Assembly: GCF_025717605.1 (NCBI RefSeq)
Contig: NZ_JAJIRQ010000004.1
Location: 380,804-444,803 of the forward strand
DNA length: 64,000 nt
Direction: 5' to 3'
Source of the DNA: Paucibacter sp. TC2R-5
GTDB taxonomy: Bacteria > Pseudomonadota > Gammaproteobacteria > Burkholderiales > Burkholderiaceae_C
Shown: positions 41,595 through 52,284 of the stretch, one piece after another
Position numbering within the stretch: the first letter of the stretch is position 1
How the letters are laid out: each line of letters starts with the position of its first letter
Translations under genes and position numbers: made by a program
Notes under the pieces: model-generated
The model's database searches: none
Told to the model about the DNA's origin: nothing
The model's input: only the letters and a program-made list of their open reading frames with translations

Positions 41595-44500
41595 ATGACA
41601 ACAACAATCACCCCGGGGCTGCTGGTCCTGCATGGCAACCGCGCCGAACTGCTCGGCGAGGCGGTGTTCGAGTGGCTGCGGCGTCAGCCTCTGGACCCGC
41701 TGGAGGAAGAAATCTTCCTGGTGCAAAGCAATGGCGTGGCCGAGTGGCTGAAGATGACGCTGGCCGAAGCGAGCGGCATCTGCGCCGCCACCCGGGTCGA
41801 GTTGCCGGGGCGCTTTTTGTGGCGCTCGTATCGGCAGCTCTTGGGTCGGGAGGCGGTACCGGCGCAGTCGCGGCTGGACAAGCTGCCGCTGACTTGGGGG
41901 CTGATGCGTCTCTTGCCCGAGCTGATGGAGCGGCCCGGCTTCGAGCCCTTGGCCGGTTTTTTGCGTCTGGGCGGCATGGAGCGGCGGCTGCAGCTGGCCT
42001 CGGCGCTGGCCGATTTGTTCGACCAATACCAGGTCTATCGCAGCGACTGGCTGGCCGCTTGGGGCGCGGGGCAAGATGTGTTGCCGCGCTCGCTCGACGA
42101 AGACGCCCGCAGCGCCCAGGCCTTGCCGCCCGACCAGGCTTGGCAGGCGGCGTTGTGGCGCGAGCTGCAAGCGCCGCTGAGTGAAACCGAGCGGGCCAGC
42201 TCGCGGCCGCAGCTGCACCAGCGTTTTGTCGCGGCGCTGCAGGACGGTCAAGCGCCGCACGGGGCAAGGGAGAGCCCGCTGGCCCGGCGCGTTATTCTGT
42301 TCGGCATGACCCACGTGCCTATGCAGACGCTGCAGGCGCTGGCGGCCCTGTCCGAGCATTGCCAAGTGGTGCTGGCGATCCCCAACCCCTGCCGCTATCA
42401 CTGGGCCGACATCATGGACGGGCGCGAGTTGTTGCGCGCCGAGAGGCGCCGCCAGCCGCTGCGCCAAGGGCTGGATCTGGCCACCTTGTCCCTTGAAGAA
42501 ATGCATGCCCACGCTCATCCCTTGCTGGCCAGCTGGGGGCGCCAGGGGCGCGACTTTGTGCGCCAGCTGGACGTGTTTGATGATGTGCTGCAGGCGCAGG
42601 AGCGCTTCCAGGTCAGCAAGGTCGATTTGTTTGATGAAGCGCCGGGCAAGAGCTTGTTGGCCCAGGTGCAAGCGCATATCCGCGACCTGACACCGCTGGC
42701 CGAGCATCCGCGCCCGGCCTTGGCGCCGGATGACTACTCGATCGTCTTTCACATCGCGCACAGCGCGCAGCGCGAGGTCGAGATCCTGCATGACCAGCTG
42801 CTGACCCTGCTGGCGCAGGCGGGGGGCAGCATCACGCCCAGAGACATCGTCGTCATGGTGCCCGATATCGAAGCCTTCGCGCCGGCAATACGCTCGGTGT
42901 TTGGGCAGTTCGGTTTTGGCGCGCGCAGCAGCGACAAGCGCTTCATCCCCTATGACATCGCCGATCTGAAGGAGCGTGCCAACAACCCGCTCCTGGTCGC
43001 GCTGGAATGGCTGCTGCGCCTGCCGCAGCAGCGCTGCCGCCTGAGTGAGTTGCAGGCCTTGCTGGAGGTGCCGGCGATTGCCGCGCGCTTTGGCCTGGAC
43101 CTGGACGATTTGCCGCGCCTGAACCAATGGATGGAGGGCGCCGGCATCAGATGGGGCCTGGGCGCTGAGCAGCGCGCCGAGATGGGCTTGGGCGCTTGCG
43201 GCGAGCAAAACAGCCTGGTCTTTGGCCTGCGCCGCATCTTGCTGGGCTATGGCAGCGGCGAAGGGCCGGCCTTTCAGGGCATACAGCCCTATGCAGAGGT
43301 TGGCGGATTGAGTGCGGGTCTGGCCGGCTCCTTGGCCGATCTGGCTGCTGCACTGGATGCCTGGTGGCAGCTGATCGCTGAGGGCGCTACGCCCGCCGTT
43401 TGGGCCGAACGCTGCCGGGCCTTGCTGGCGGACTTTTTTTCGGCCAGCAGCGAGGCCGACAGCCTGGTGTTGGCGGCCGCTGCTGCGGGCCTGAATGCCT
43501 GGCTGGAGGTTTGTGCGCTGGCAGGCTTTGAGGAGGCCATCGAGCTGGCCGTGGTGCGCGAAGCCTGGCTGGAGAGCCTGGACGCGCCGACGCTGAATCG
43601 CCGCTTCAAGGCCGGCGGCGTGACCTTTTGCAGCTTGATGCCTATGCGCGCCGTGCCCTTCGAGGTGGTCTGCCTCTTGGGCATGAATGACGGCGACTAC
43701 CCGCGCCGCGCCAGTCGCAGCGATTTCGATCTGATGGGCTTGCCCGGCCTGGCTCGCCCCGGCGACCGCTCGCGCCGCGATGACGACAGGCAGCTGATGC
43801 TGGAGGCCTTGCTGTCTGCGCGGGCCAAGCTCTACATCAGCTGGAGCGGCCGCAGCGTGCGCGACAACAGCGAGCAGCCGCCCTCGGTGCTGGTCTCGCA
43901 GCTGCGCGACTATCTGCAGGCCGGCTGGCACAAAGATGTGTTGCAGCGCCTGAGCACCGAGCATCCGCTGCAGCCCTTCAGCCGGCGCTATTTCGAAGCC
44001 ACTCAGCCGGGCTTGTTCACCCATGCCCGTGAATGGCGCGATGCCCATGTGCAGCTGCAGACAGCGGACGGTCTGGAGCCAGCGCCACCGGCGGATGAAC
44101 GCGCGGAGTCGCCGTCACCCTTGAACGTCAGCAGCCTGGCAGCGTTTTTGAAGAACCCGGTCAAAGCTTTCTTCAAGCAGCGCTTGCTGGTGCAGTTTGA
44201 CAGCCAGGCACTTGCGGCCGAGGACGATGAGGCCTTTGCCGTTGCCGGGCTGCTGGAATATTCGATGCTGCGCAACTTGCTGGACGAGCTGCTGGTGGGC
44301 CTGAACACCGAACAGGATTTGCCCGAGCGGGTGGCGGCCTACACCGCGCGCCTGCGCCGTGCGGGCAATTTACCCATGGCCGAGCAGGGCTTGCGGGTGG
44401 AGCGAAAGCTGGTCGCGACCCTGACGCCGATGTTGCAGGCCTGGCTGGCGCTGCAGACCTTGTACCCGCTGGCGGCGCCCAAGGACTTGCTGCGTTTCCC

Positions 44501-45122
44501 TTTTGATGCGACAGAGGAGGCGACAGAGGACGGGGCAGCTGTTTTTGAGGATTGGTTGGCCGATGTGCGCTGCCAGGAACTGGGCGGGCAGCGCGTCTGG
44601 ATTGAGCTCACGAGCAGCCGGCTTTGCCTGAACGAGAAGACTCAAGCGGTGCAGCCGGAGCGTTTGCTGGAGGCCTGGGTGCGGCTGCTGGCGGCGAGTG
44701 CTTGCGGCGTGACGCTGCGCGGCGTGCTGGTCGGCAAGGACGCGACCGTGACGCTGGAGCCGCTGCCCCACGATCAGGCCCAAGCCTTGCTGAGCGATCT
44801 CTTGCTGGCCTGGAGCGAAGGTATGCATGGAGGCATGAATGGTGCCAATGCGCCCTTGCCGCTGGCGCTGAGTACCGGCCTGGCGCTGCTCAGCGGCAAG
44901 GGTGATGCAGCCTTGGTCTATGAGGGTGGCTTCCGCAGCGACGGGGAGGGCGAGGAGCCCTGCCTGGCAAGGCTGTTCCCCGACTTTGCGGCGCTCAGCG
45001 CCGACGGGCGCTTCGAGGTTCTGGCGCGGCGCTTGTACGAACCTTTTCAGCAATGGGTGAAGAGCTGCGCCAAGCTGGAATTGCATCAGGCGGCGAATCT
45101 CTTGGAGGCCGCACAGGCATGA
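41595..45122 (+). CDS. recC: Exodeoxyribonuclease V subunit RecC
   Basis: An 1175-residue subunit of RecBCD. The N-terminus LLVLHGNRAELLGEAVFEWL with FLVQSNGVAEWLKMTLAE, and internal MTHVPMQTLQALAALS and CLLGMNDGDYPRR, are characteristic. RecC holds the complex together and reads Chi as single strands pass through. It is slightly longer than E. coli RecC (1122). It begins 136 bases after the helical-protein gene without a strong SD, and its stop overlaps the recB start (ATGA). Confidence 0.95.
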   Translation: MTTTITPGLLVLHGNRAELLGEAVFEWLRRQPLDPLEEEIFLVQSNGVAEWLKMTLAEASGICAATRVELPGRFLWRSYRQLLGREAVPAQSRLDKLPLTWGLMRLLPELMERPGFEPLAGFLRLGGMERRLQLASALADLFDQYQVYRSDWLAAWGAGQDVLPRSLDEDARSAQALPPDQAWQAALWRELQAPLSETERASSRPQLHQRFVAALQDGQAPHGARESPLARRVILFGMTHVPMQTLQALAALSEHCQVVLAIPNPCRYHWADIMDGRELLRAERRRQPLRQGLDLATLSLEEMHAHAHPLLASWGRQGRDFVRQLDVFDDVLQAQERFQVSKVDLFDEAPGKSLLAQVQAHIRDLTPLAEHPRPALAPDDYSIVFHIAHSAQREVEILHDQLLTLLAQAGGSITPRDIVVMVPDIEAFAPAIRSVFGQFGFGARSSDKRFIPYDIADLKERANNPLLVALEWLLRLPQQRCRLSELQALLEVPAIAARFGLDLDDLPRLNQWMEGAGIRWGLGAEQRAEMGLGACGEQNSLVFGLRRILLGYGSGEGPAFQGIQPYAEVGGLSAGLAGSLADLAAALDAWWQLIAEGATPAVWAERCRALLADFFSASSEADSLVLAAAAAGLNAWLEVCALAGFEEAIELAVVREAWLESLDAPTLNRRFKAGGVTFCSLMPMRAVPFEVVCLLGMNDGDYPRRASRSDFDLMGLPGLARPGDRSRRDDDRQLMLEALLSARAKLYISWSGRSVRDNSEQPPSVLVSQLRDYLQAGWHKDVLQRLSTEHPLQPFSRRYFEATQPGLFTHAREWRDAHVQLQTADGLEPAPPADERAESPSPLNVSSLAAFLKNPVKAFFKQRLLVQFDSQALAAEDDEAFAVAGLLEYSMLRNLLDELLVGLNTEQDLPERVAAYTARLRRAGNLPMAEQGLRVERKLVATLTPMLQAWLALQTLYPLAAPKDLLRFPFDATEEATEDGAAVFEDWLADVRCQELGGQRVWIELTSSRLCLNEKTQAVQPERLLEAWVRLLAASACGVTLRGVLVGKDATVTLEPLPHDQAQALLSDLLLAWSEGMHGGMNGANAPLPLALSTGLALLSGKGDAALVYEGGFRSDGEGEEPCLARLFPDFAALSADGRFEVLARRLYEPFQQWVKSCAKLELHQAANLLEAAQA

Positions 45123-48100
45123 GTGAGAACAACAGCCATCAGCTGCTGGACGCCGGCAGCTTCCCTTTGTGGGGCAGCCGGCTGATCGAGGCCAGCGCCG
45201 GTACCGGCAAGACCTGGACCATTGCCGCGCTCTACTTGCGCCTGGTGCTGGGCCATGGCGGTGAAAACGGTTTTGCTCGGCCCCTGTTGCCGGCTGAAAT
45301 CTTGGTGATGACCTTCACCCGCGCCGCCACGCGCGAGTTGTCGGACCGCATTCGCGCGCGCTTGCTGGAGGCGGCCCAGTGCTTTCGAGGCGAGGCCCAG
45401 GTCGCTGCCCATGACGGCTTTTTGCAGGGCTTGCTGGCAGGCTACGCAGACCCGGCCCTGCGCAGCATCGCCGCGCGGCGCTTGAGCCTGGCGGCCGAGA
45501 GCATGGATGACGCGGCCGTGCACACCATCGATGCCTGGTGCCAGCGGATGTTGCGCGAGCATGCTTTTGACAGCGGCTGCTTGTTTGATGAAGCGTTGAT
45601 CGGCGACGAGCAGGCGATGTTGCTGGAAGCGACTCAAGACTATTGGCGCGCCCAGCTCTACCCGCTCGGCGGCCCGGCCTTGGATCACGCGCTGGCGGTC
45701 TTCGGCACGGTCGAGGCCTTGAACACAGACGCCCGTGCTCTCTTGGGCGCGGGCCTGCCGGCCGAAGCAGCGCAGCTGGCGCAAGAGCCCTTGGCTGTTT
45801 TGATTGAGCGGGTGGCGGGCGAGCGGGCAGACGGGCTGCAGGTCTTGAAGCAGGGCTGGGCCGAACGAGCTGTCGCCATGCAAGACTGGCTGGAGGGGCA
45901 GATGGCGGCCGACAAGGCTTGCCCCTTCAATAAATCCAAGCTGAGGCCCAACTTCTATCAGCCCTGGTTGCGGGCGCTGGCGGCGTGGAGCCAGGACGCG
46001 GCGATGGAGGAGATAGAGATTTCGGGCGCCGGGCGTGCTCGGCTCACGCCGGGCGGTTTGGCCGAGGCATTGAAGGCCGACGCCGCCTTGCCTGAGCTGC
46101 CTGCTGATTTCGCCGCCTTTGAGGCCTTGTTGGCAGCCTTGGAGGCGCTGCCCGCGCTGGCGCCGCCGCTGCGCCTGCATGCGGCCAGCCGTATTGCGCA
46201 GCGTCTTGCGGGCTTGAAGGCGGCCGCCGGCCTCTTCGGCTTTGCCGATATGTTGACGCGCTTGGATCAGGCGCTGGACCCCGCGCTAGGCCTCAGCGCC
46301 GAGCGCTTGCGCGCGCGCATCTTGGCGCAGTACCCGGTCGCCTTGATCGACGAGTTCCAGGACACTTCGCCCTTGCAGACGCGCATCTTCGACCGCCTCT
46401 ACCGGATTGAAGAGGAGGCTCGCGGCAGCACCTTGCTGCTGATCGGCGACCCCAAGCAGGCGATTTATGGCTTTCGTGGCGCCGACATTTACAGTTATCT
46501 GGACGTGCGCGCCAAGACCGCTGGCCGCCACTATGTGCTGGGCACCAATCACCGCTCCACCGAAGCCTTGGTGGCGGCGGTCAACCAGGTCTTCGAGTTT
46601 GCCGAGGCGCGCGCAGGCGAGGGCGCATTCAGGTTCCGCGAGCTTGGCTCCGGGCTCAACCCCTTGCCTTTCGCGGGCGTGGCGGCGCGTGGTCGGGCCG
46701 AGCGCTTTGTTGAGGCGGGCGGCACAGTGCCGGCGCTCAGCTGGGTGGTCGACGAGAGCCTGCTCGACGCGGGCAGCAGCCAGCGCCTGTTCGCTGCACG
46801 CTGTGCCGAGCAAATGGTGGCTTACTTGAATGACCCCGAGGCCGGTTTTTTTGATGCCGGCAAGGGTGAGTTCAAACGGCTGGCGCCGGCCGATATGGCG
46901 GTCCTGGTGCGCACCGGCCGCGAGGCCGCTGCGGTGCGCCGGGAGCTGCGCCGGCGCGGGGTCGCCTCTGTCTATTTGTCGGACAAGGACTCGGTCTTTG
47001 CCAGTGCCGAGGCCAGCGATCTTTTGCGCTGCCTACAGGCGGTGGCCGCGCCGCTGGATATGCGTTTGGTGCGCGCTGCGCTCGCGACCCGCTTGCTGGG
47101 CTTGAGCCTGGCCGAGCTGAGCGCCCTGGCCGCAGACGACGAAGCCTTCGATGCGCGCAGCGATGAGTTCAAGGCCTTGCAATGCATTTGGCAGACGCAG
47201 GGCGTGCTGGCGATGTTGCGCCAGCTCCTGCACCGACTGCAATTGCCGGCGCTGTGGTTAAAGCAAGGCAATGCCGGCAATGCCGGTGCAGGCGGTGAAG
47301 GCGGCCAAGGCGAGCGCCGTTTGACCAATTACCTGCATCTGGCCGAATTGCTGCAGGCCGCCAGCGGCCTGCAAAGCGGCGAGGCCGGACTGATCCGCTG
47401 GTTGGCGGCGCAGATCGAGCAAAGCGGCCAGCCCGGCGCCAGCGCGGCGGAAGACGCGGTCGTGCGCCTGGAAAGCGACGCCGATTTAGTCAAAGTTGTC
47501 ACCGTGCACAAGTCCAAGGGCCTGGAGTACCCGCTGGTCTTCCTGCCTTTCGCCAGCAGCTTTCGAGCCGTCAACAAGGCCCGTACCTCCTACGTCAAGC
47601 AGCAGGGCGCCGAGGGTCAGCTCTCTTTGCAGCCCAGCGATGAGGAGATCGAGACGGCCGACATCGCCCGGCAGCGCGAAGACTTGCGGCTTTTGTATGT
47701 GGCGCTGACACGGGCGCGGCATGCGCTGTGGATAGGCGTCAGCGCGCTCAAGGTCGGGCAGGCCAAGGACTGCATGACTTACCGCAGCGCCATCGGCTAT
47801 ATCTTGGGCGGCGTGCAGCCTTTTGAGGCACAGCAGCTGCCGCTGCTGGCGCGCGAGCTGGCAGGTGCTAACCCGCAAATTGCGCTGTTGCCGGCCGCGC
47901 GCGCGCCGTCGCTGGGCCCGACCCTGATGCAGGCACGCGGCGCGCCGCCGCCGCTGCAGGAGGCGACGGCCTATAACGCTGAATTCGAGCGGCGCTGGGG
48001 CATTGGTAGCTTCTCGGCCTTGGTGCGGGCCTTGCCCAGCCAGGCCTTGTTGTCGAACGCTGCGGCGCGCATCGATGAGCCGGCCATGCCGCCTATGCCG

Positions 48101-48916
48101 TCCATGCCGTCCGTGCCCGCCATTCCCGCCGAACTCGGCCTTGCCGCGCCTGAGCTGCCGCTCCCTCAGCCCTGGCACAGTTTCCCGCGCGGCGCGCTGC
48201 CGGGTAACTTCTTGCATGATCAGCTGGAATGGCTGGCCGAGGAGGGCTTCCATCGGCTGGCCGAATCGCAGGAGCTGCAAGCTCAGCTGCTGCGTCGCTG
48301 CGAGCGCCAGGGCTGGGGCCTGCATGCGCAGGACGTCTTGAGCTGGCTGCTGCAGCTCTGCGCCACGCCGCTGCCCGAGGTCGGTGCGGCCCTGAGCGAT
48401 CTGCGCCGCCCGCTGCCCGAGATGGAGTTTTGGTTCCCTTCGGATCAGCTGCAGTCGCAAGCATTGGACGCGATCTGCCGCCGGCATTTGCTCGGCGACT
48501 TGGCCCGCCCGGCGCTGCCGCAGCGCCAGATGCATGGGCTCTTGATGGGTTTTGCCGACCTGGTGTTCGAGCATCAGGGGCGCTATTTTGTGCTGGACTA
48601 CAAGTCCAATTTCCTCGGTGCCGGCGACGCCGACTACGAGCCGCCTGCGCTGGCCGCGGCCATGGCCGAACATCGCTATGACCTGCAGGCCGCGCTCTAT
48701 CTCTTGGCCCTGCATAGGTTGCTGCGCGCCCGCCTGGGGGCAAGCTACGAGCCGCAAAAGCAGCTCGGCGGCGCGGTCTATTTCTTCTTGCGCGGCTTGC
48801 AAGCACCCAGCCGGGGCTGCTGCGTGGTGGTGCCGCCGCTGCAGATGCTGGATGAGCTTGATCAGCTGATGCAAGGCCTGCAAGTTCAACAATTTTCGGT
48901 CGGGAGCGAGGCATGA
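45119..48916 (+). CDS. recB: Exodeoxyribonuclease V subunit RecB, helicase-nuclease
   Basis: A 1265-residue UvrD-type 3'-5' helicase with a C-terminal nuclease. Walker A is ASAGTGKTWTI (about 24-34), and other helicase motifs are LIDEFQDTSPLQ, LIGDPKQAIYGFRGAD and VTVHKSKGLEYPLVF. The nuclease core reads GFADLVFEHQGRYFVLDYKSN. All catalytic parts look intact. I chose the start at 45119 (MSENNSHQLL), which overlaps recC, over the earlier in-frame start inside recC. Confidence 0.96.
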   Translation: MSENNSHQLLDAGSFPLWGSRLIEASAGTGKTWTIAALYLRLVLGHGGENGFARPLLPAEILVMTFTRAATRELSDRIRARLLEAAQCFRGEAQVAAHDGFLQGLLAGYADPALRSIAARRLSLAAESMDDAAVHTIDAWCQRMLREHAFDSGCLFDEALIGDEQAMLLEATQDYWRAQLYPLGGPALDHALAVFGTVEALNTDARALLGAGLPAEAAQLAQEPLAVLIERVAGERADGLQVLKQGWAERAVAMQDWLEGQMAADKACPFNKSKLRPNFYQPWLRALAAWSQDAAMEEIEISGAGRARLTPGGLAEALKADAALPELPADFAAFEALLAALEALPALAPPLRLHAASRIAQRLAGLKAAAGLFGFADMLTRLDQALDPALGLSAERLRARILAQYPVALIDEFQDTSPLQTRIFDRLYRIEEEARGSTLLLIGDPKQAIYGFRGADIYSYLDVRAKTAGRHYVLGTNHRSTEALVAAVNQVFEFAEARAGEGAFRFRELGSGLNPLPFAGVAARGRAERFVEAGGTVPALSWVVDESLLDAGSSQRLFAARCAEQMVAYLNDPEAGFFDAGKGEFKRLAPADMAVLVRTGREAAAVRRELRRRGVASVYLSDKDSVFASAEASDLLRCLQAVAAPLDMRLVRAALATRLLGLSLAELSALAADDEAFDARSDEFKALQCIWQTQGVLAMLRQLLHRLQLPALWLKQGNAGNAGAGGEGGQGERRLTNYLHLAELLQAASGLQSGEAGLIRWLAAQIEQSGQPGASAAEDAVVRLESDADLVKVVTVHKSKGLEYPLVFLPFASSFRAVNKARTSYVKQQGAEGQLSLQPSDEEIETADIARQREDLRLLYVALTRARHALWIGVSALKVGQAKDCMTYRSAIGYILGGVQPFEAQQLPLLARELAGANPQIALLPAARAPSLGPTLMQARGAPPPLQEATAYNAEFERRWGIGSFSALVRALPSQALLSNAAARIDEPAMPPMPSMPSVPAIPAELGLAAPELPLPQPWHSFPRGALPGNFLHDQLEWLAEEGFHRLAESQELQAQLLRRCERQGWGLHAQDVLSWLLQLCATPLPEVGAALSDLRRPLPEMEFWFPSDQLQSQALDAICRRHLLGDLARPALPQRQMHGLLMGFADLVFEHQGRYFVLDYKSNFLGAGDADYEPPALAAAMAEHRYDLQAALYLLALHRLLRARLGASYEPQKQLGGAVYFFLRGLQAPSRGCCVVVPPLQMLDELDQLMQGLQVQQFSVGSEA

Positions 48917-50937
48917 CGGCCGCCTTGGTAGTTTTGGCAGCATTGAAACAATGGAGTGAGCAGGGCTGGCTGCGCCGGCTGGACGCAGCTTTTGCGCGCT
49001 TTGCAGCCGAGCAACAGCCGGACGCGAGGGCTCCGCTGCTCCTGGCGGCCGCCTTGGTCGCGCATATGGAAGGGCGCGGTCACAGCTGTGTGGAGCTTGA
49101 TCTATTGCTGCAAGACAGCGAGGCACTGCTGGGCTGGAAGGCGGACGCGGCGGGCGCCTTGCGCCAGTTGATGAAGGAGCAGCTGCCGGCCGATCTGCCC
49201 AGCTGGCTGGCCGCGCTGCGGGCGAGCCCGCTGGTTTGGGTGGAAAAGGCTGGGGATGACCGCCAAGGCGGGGCCGAACCCTTGGTCCTGAGCGGCTCCA
49301 AGCTCTATCTGCGCCGCATGTGGTCTTGCGAGCAAAAGGTCGCCGCGCAGGTGTTGGCGCGGGTGGCCGTGGCGGAAAAGCCCCAGCAGGCGGACGTTCG
49401 GCGCTGGCTGGACTTGTTGTTCCCCGAGGCAGCGTCCCAAAGCGAAGTTGAGCCGGCCGACTTTGACTGGCAAAAGCTGGCCTGCGGCCTGGCTTTGAAC
49501 GGCCGCATGTCGCTGATCACCGGCGGCCCGGGCACCGGCAAGACCTACACCGTCGCGCGCCTGCTTGCGCTGCTGTTTGCCGTGGACCCCGAGCCGCAGC
49601 GCCTGCGCGTGGGCCTGGCCGCACCCACCGGCAAGGCGGCGGCGCGCCTCAAACAGGCGATCGACTCGGCGCTGGGCGACTTGCAGACGCAGCTGGGCAG
49701 CAACTTGCCGCTGCAGCAGTTGGCGACACAGATCGGCCCGGCGCGGACCTTGCATTCGATGTTGGGCGCACGCCCTGACACGCGCAAATTCAAGGCCGAT
49801 GCGGCCCACCCGCTGGCGCTGGATGTGTTGATCGTCGACGAAGCTTCGATGATTCATCTGGAGATGATGTCGGCCTTGCTGGAGGCTTTGCCTGCCGGCT
49901 GTCGCTTGATTCTGCTGGGCGACAAGGATCAGCTGGCCTCGGTCGAGGCGGGCGCGGTCCTGGGTGACCTTTGCACCGACGCTGAGCTGGGCCGTTACTT
50001 GCCCGCAACGGCCGCCTACGCGCAAGCCGTCACCGGGCAGGCTATCGCGCCCGAATACCAGGCGAGCCAAGCTTCCAAGCTGGCCCAGCAAACCGTGATG
50101 CTGCGCCGCAGCCACCGTTTCGGCGGGCCGATCGGCCAGTTGGCCTTGGCCGTCAACCGCGGCGACGCCCGCGCGGCGAGCGAGCTGTTGCGCCTCGGCG
50201 AGCGCGAAATCTTGCATGAGTTGCAGCCACCCAATTTGGCCGCTCTGCTGCGTCTGGCGGTGCAGGGCCGGCCCGGCGCCGAGGGCGGCTACCGCCGCTA
50301 TCTGGAGCTGGTCAAACAAGGCCCGGCCCAGCCAGACGCGGCCGGCTTTGAACAATGGGTGGGGCAGATCTTGACGGCCTTCGAGCGCTTTCGTCTCTTG
50401 TGTGCGGTGCGCGAGGGGCAGTTCGGCGCCATAGTCCTGAATCAGGCGGTCGAGCAGGCCTTGTCCGAGCAGCGGCTCTTGGTCAAACGCGGTGAATGGT
50501 ATGAGGGCCGGCCGGTGATGGTGACGCGCAATGATGTCAGCCTGGGCGTCTTCAACGGCGACATCGGCATTGTCTTGCGGCCGCAGCGAGAGTCCGCTGG
50601 CGCGGAAGGCTCGGCTCAGCGCCTGCGTGCTTATTTCTCCGACGGCGCCAAGCTGCGCTCGGTGGCGGTGAGCCGGCTGGCCGATGTGGAAACCGCGTTT
50701 GCGATGACGGTGCACAAGTCGCAGGGCTCGGAGTTTGAGCACACGGTCTTGGTGTTGCCGACCGAGCCCAGCCGCGTGCTAGCGCGCGAGCTGGTCTACA
50801 CCGGCATCACCCGCGCCCGCAAGGCCTTTACCCTGGTCAACGGCTGGCCACCGGGTTTCGCCAAGGCGCTGGCGCAGCGCACGCGGCGCGCCAGCGGGCT
50901 GTTGGAACGTCTGGCCGGGAGCCGGGAGCAAAGCTGA
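48913..50937 (+). CDS. recD: Exodeoxyribonuclease V subunit RecD, 5'-3' helicase
   Basis: A 674-residue SF1B helicase. Walker A is GGPGTGKTYTV (about 200), Walker B VLIVDEASMI, and a late motif MTVHKSQGSEFEHTVLVLP. It is longer than E. coli RecD (608). Its start overlaps recB (ATGA) and its stop overlaps the next gene (TGATG), so the exonuclease V genes and the following phosphoesterase gene form one coupled operon. Confidence 0.96.
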   Translation: MTAALVVLAALKQWSEQGWLRRLDAAFARFAAEQQPDARAPLLLAAALVAHMEGRGHSCVELDLLLQDSEALLGWKADAAGALRQLMKEQLPADLPSWLAALRASPLVWVEKAGDDRQGGAEPLVLSGSKLYLRRMWSCEQKVAAQVLARVAVAEKPQQADVRRWLDLLFPEAASQSEVEPADFDWQKLACGLALNGRMSLITGGPGTGKTYTVARLLALLFAVDPEPQRLRVGLAAPTGKAAARLKQAIDSALGDLQTQLGSNLPLQQLATQIGPARTLHSMLGARPDTRKFKADAAHPLALDVLIVDEASMIHLEMMSALLEALPAGCRLILLGDKDQLASVEAGAVLGDLCTDAELGRYLPATAAYAQAVTGQAIAPEYQASQASKLAQQTVMLRRSHRFGGPIGQLALAVNRGDARAASELLRLGEREILHELQPPNLAALLRLAVQGRPGAEGGYRRYLELVKQGPAQPDAAGFEQWVGQILTAFERFRLLCAVREGQFGAIVLNQAVEQALSEQRLLVKRGEWYEGRPVMVTRNDVSLGVFNGDIGIVLRPQRESAGAEGSAQRLRAYFSDGAKLRSVAVSRLADVETAFAMTVHKSQGSEFEHTVLVLPTEPSRVLARELVYTGITRARKAFTLVNGWPPGFAKALAQRTRRASGLLERLAGSREQS

Positions 50938-52214
50938 TGATCAAATTTATCCACACCGCCGACATCCACCTGGACAGCCCTTTGTGCGGCCTGGCCAGCT
51001 ATCAGAACGCTCCGGCGCAGGCGCTGCGCGGCGCCAGCCGAGAGGCCTTCACCAGGCTGGTCGATACGGCCATCGACGAGGCGGTGGACTTTATGGTGAT
51101 CGCGGGCGACCTTTACGACGGCAACTGGCGCGACTACAACACCGGGCATTTCTTCGTGCGCGAGATGGGCCGGCTGAACCAGGCCGGCATCCCCGTCTAT
51201 CTGCTCTACGGTAACCACGATGCCGAGAGCGAGATGACGCGGCGCCTGACGCTGCCGGCCAATGTCCATCTGTTCGACAGCCGCAAGGCGATAACGCACA
51301 AGATAGACGCCTTGCGGGTCGCGCTGCATGGCCGCAGTTTCAAGGAGGCTGCCACGACCGAGAACCTGGCCCTTGGCTACCCGGCGGCCGTGCCCGGTTG
51401 GCTCAATATCGGCGTCTTGCACACGGCGCTGGAAGGCTACGCTGCGCATGCCCGTTATGCGCCTTGTTCTGTCCAGGAGCTGCAGGCCAAGGCTTATGAC
51501 TATTGGGCGCTCGGCCATGTGCATGAGTATGCGGTGCTGAGCGAGGCGCCCTGGGTGGTTTTCCCCGGCAATCTGCAGGGGCGCCATATCCGCGAGGCCG
51601 GGCCGCGCGGTGCGGTCATGGTCACAGCCAGCGAGGCCGGCATTCAAAGCGTGGAGCGGCTGATCGTTGATGTCTTGCGCTGGGAGCGGCTGGAAGTAGA
51701 GGTGGGCGGGGCGGCCGATCTGCCGGCAGTGGTCAGCTTGGCGGGCCAGGCGCTGGAGGCTTTGCTGCTCGCGCAAACCGGAGCCTGGCCGCTGGCGGTG
51801 CGTGTGACGCTGGTCGGGCGCACGCCGGCGCATGGCGCCTTGTTCGGCCTGGAGGCGCAGTTGCGCGAGGAGGTCTTGGCGCAGGCCGCCGCCCTGAGCG
51901 GCGACAGGTTGTGGATAGAAAAACTCAGGATAGAGACCACGCCCGCCCTGGATGCGGCGCAGATCAGCGCGCGCGCCGACGCCATCGCCGACTTGCAAGC
52001 GCTGCTGGCCGAGGTGCCGCAAGACGGCGACTTCATGCGCAGCCTGACTGAGGACTTGCAGCAGCTCACCGCCAAGGCGCCGCTGGAATTGATTGAAGCC
52101 TTGCCCGAATTCAAGGCCATTCGCGCCGGCGATATGGCGGGCATTGTGGCGGCCGTCACGCCGGCGTTGCTGGCTCAGCTGGCGCAGGCGGAGCAGGGCC
52201 AGGCGGGAAGCTAA
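50937..52214 (+). CDS. Mre11/SbcD-type DNA repair phosphoesterase (YhaO family)
   Basis: A 425-residue calcineurin-like phosphoesterase. All five motif blocks are visible: HTADIHLDSP, VIAGDLYDG, YGNHDAES, GVLHTALEG and GHVHEYAV. The family works as a nuclease with an SMC-like ATPase partner (YhaN) at DNA ends. Overlap with recD indicates co-expression with RecBCD, an unusual and suggestive pairing. The YhaN-type partner is found only at 62144, after about 10 kb of unrelated genes. Confidence 0.9.
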   Translation: MIKFIHTADIHLDSPLCGLASYQNAPAQALRGASREAFTRLVDTAIDEAVDFMVIAGDLYDGNWRDYNTGHFFVREMGRLNQAGIPVYLLYGNHDAESEMTRRLTLPANVHLFDSRKAITHKIDALRVALHGRSFKEAATTENLALGYPAAVPGWLNIGVLHTALEGYAAHARYAPCSVQELQAKAYDYWALGHVHEYAVLSEAPWVVFPGNLQGRHIREAGPRGAVMVTASEAGIQSVERLIVDVLRWERLEVEVGGAADLPAVVSLAGQALEALLLAQTGAWPLAVRVTLVGRTPAHGALFGLEAQLREEVLAQAAALSGDRLWIEKLRIETTPALDAAQISARADAIADLQALLAEVPQDGDFMRSLTEDLQQLTAKAPLELIEALPEFKAIRAGDMAGIVAAVTPALLAQLAQAEQGQAGS

Positions 52215-52284
52215 CGAGGGTTTCCGGTGCAGAATGATGTGTGGCTGAGGTCGCCACCGGTTGCCTTTAAGGAGGAGTTATTTC

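Noticed and set aside
41577-44048. 823-codon minus-strand frame opposite recC
   Set aside because: recC on the plus strand has full-length family similarity; the antisense frame is Gln/His/Arg-rich and lacks any motif.
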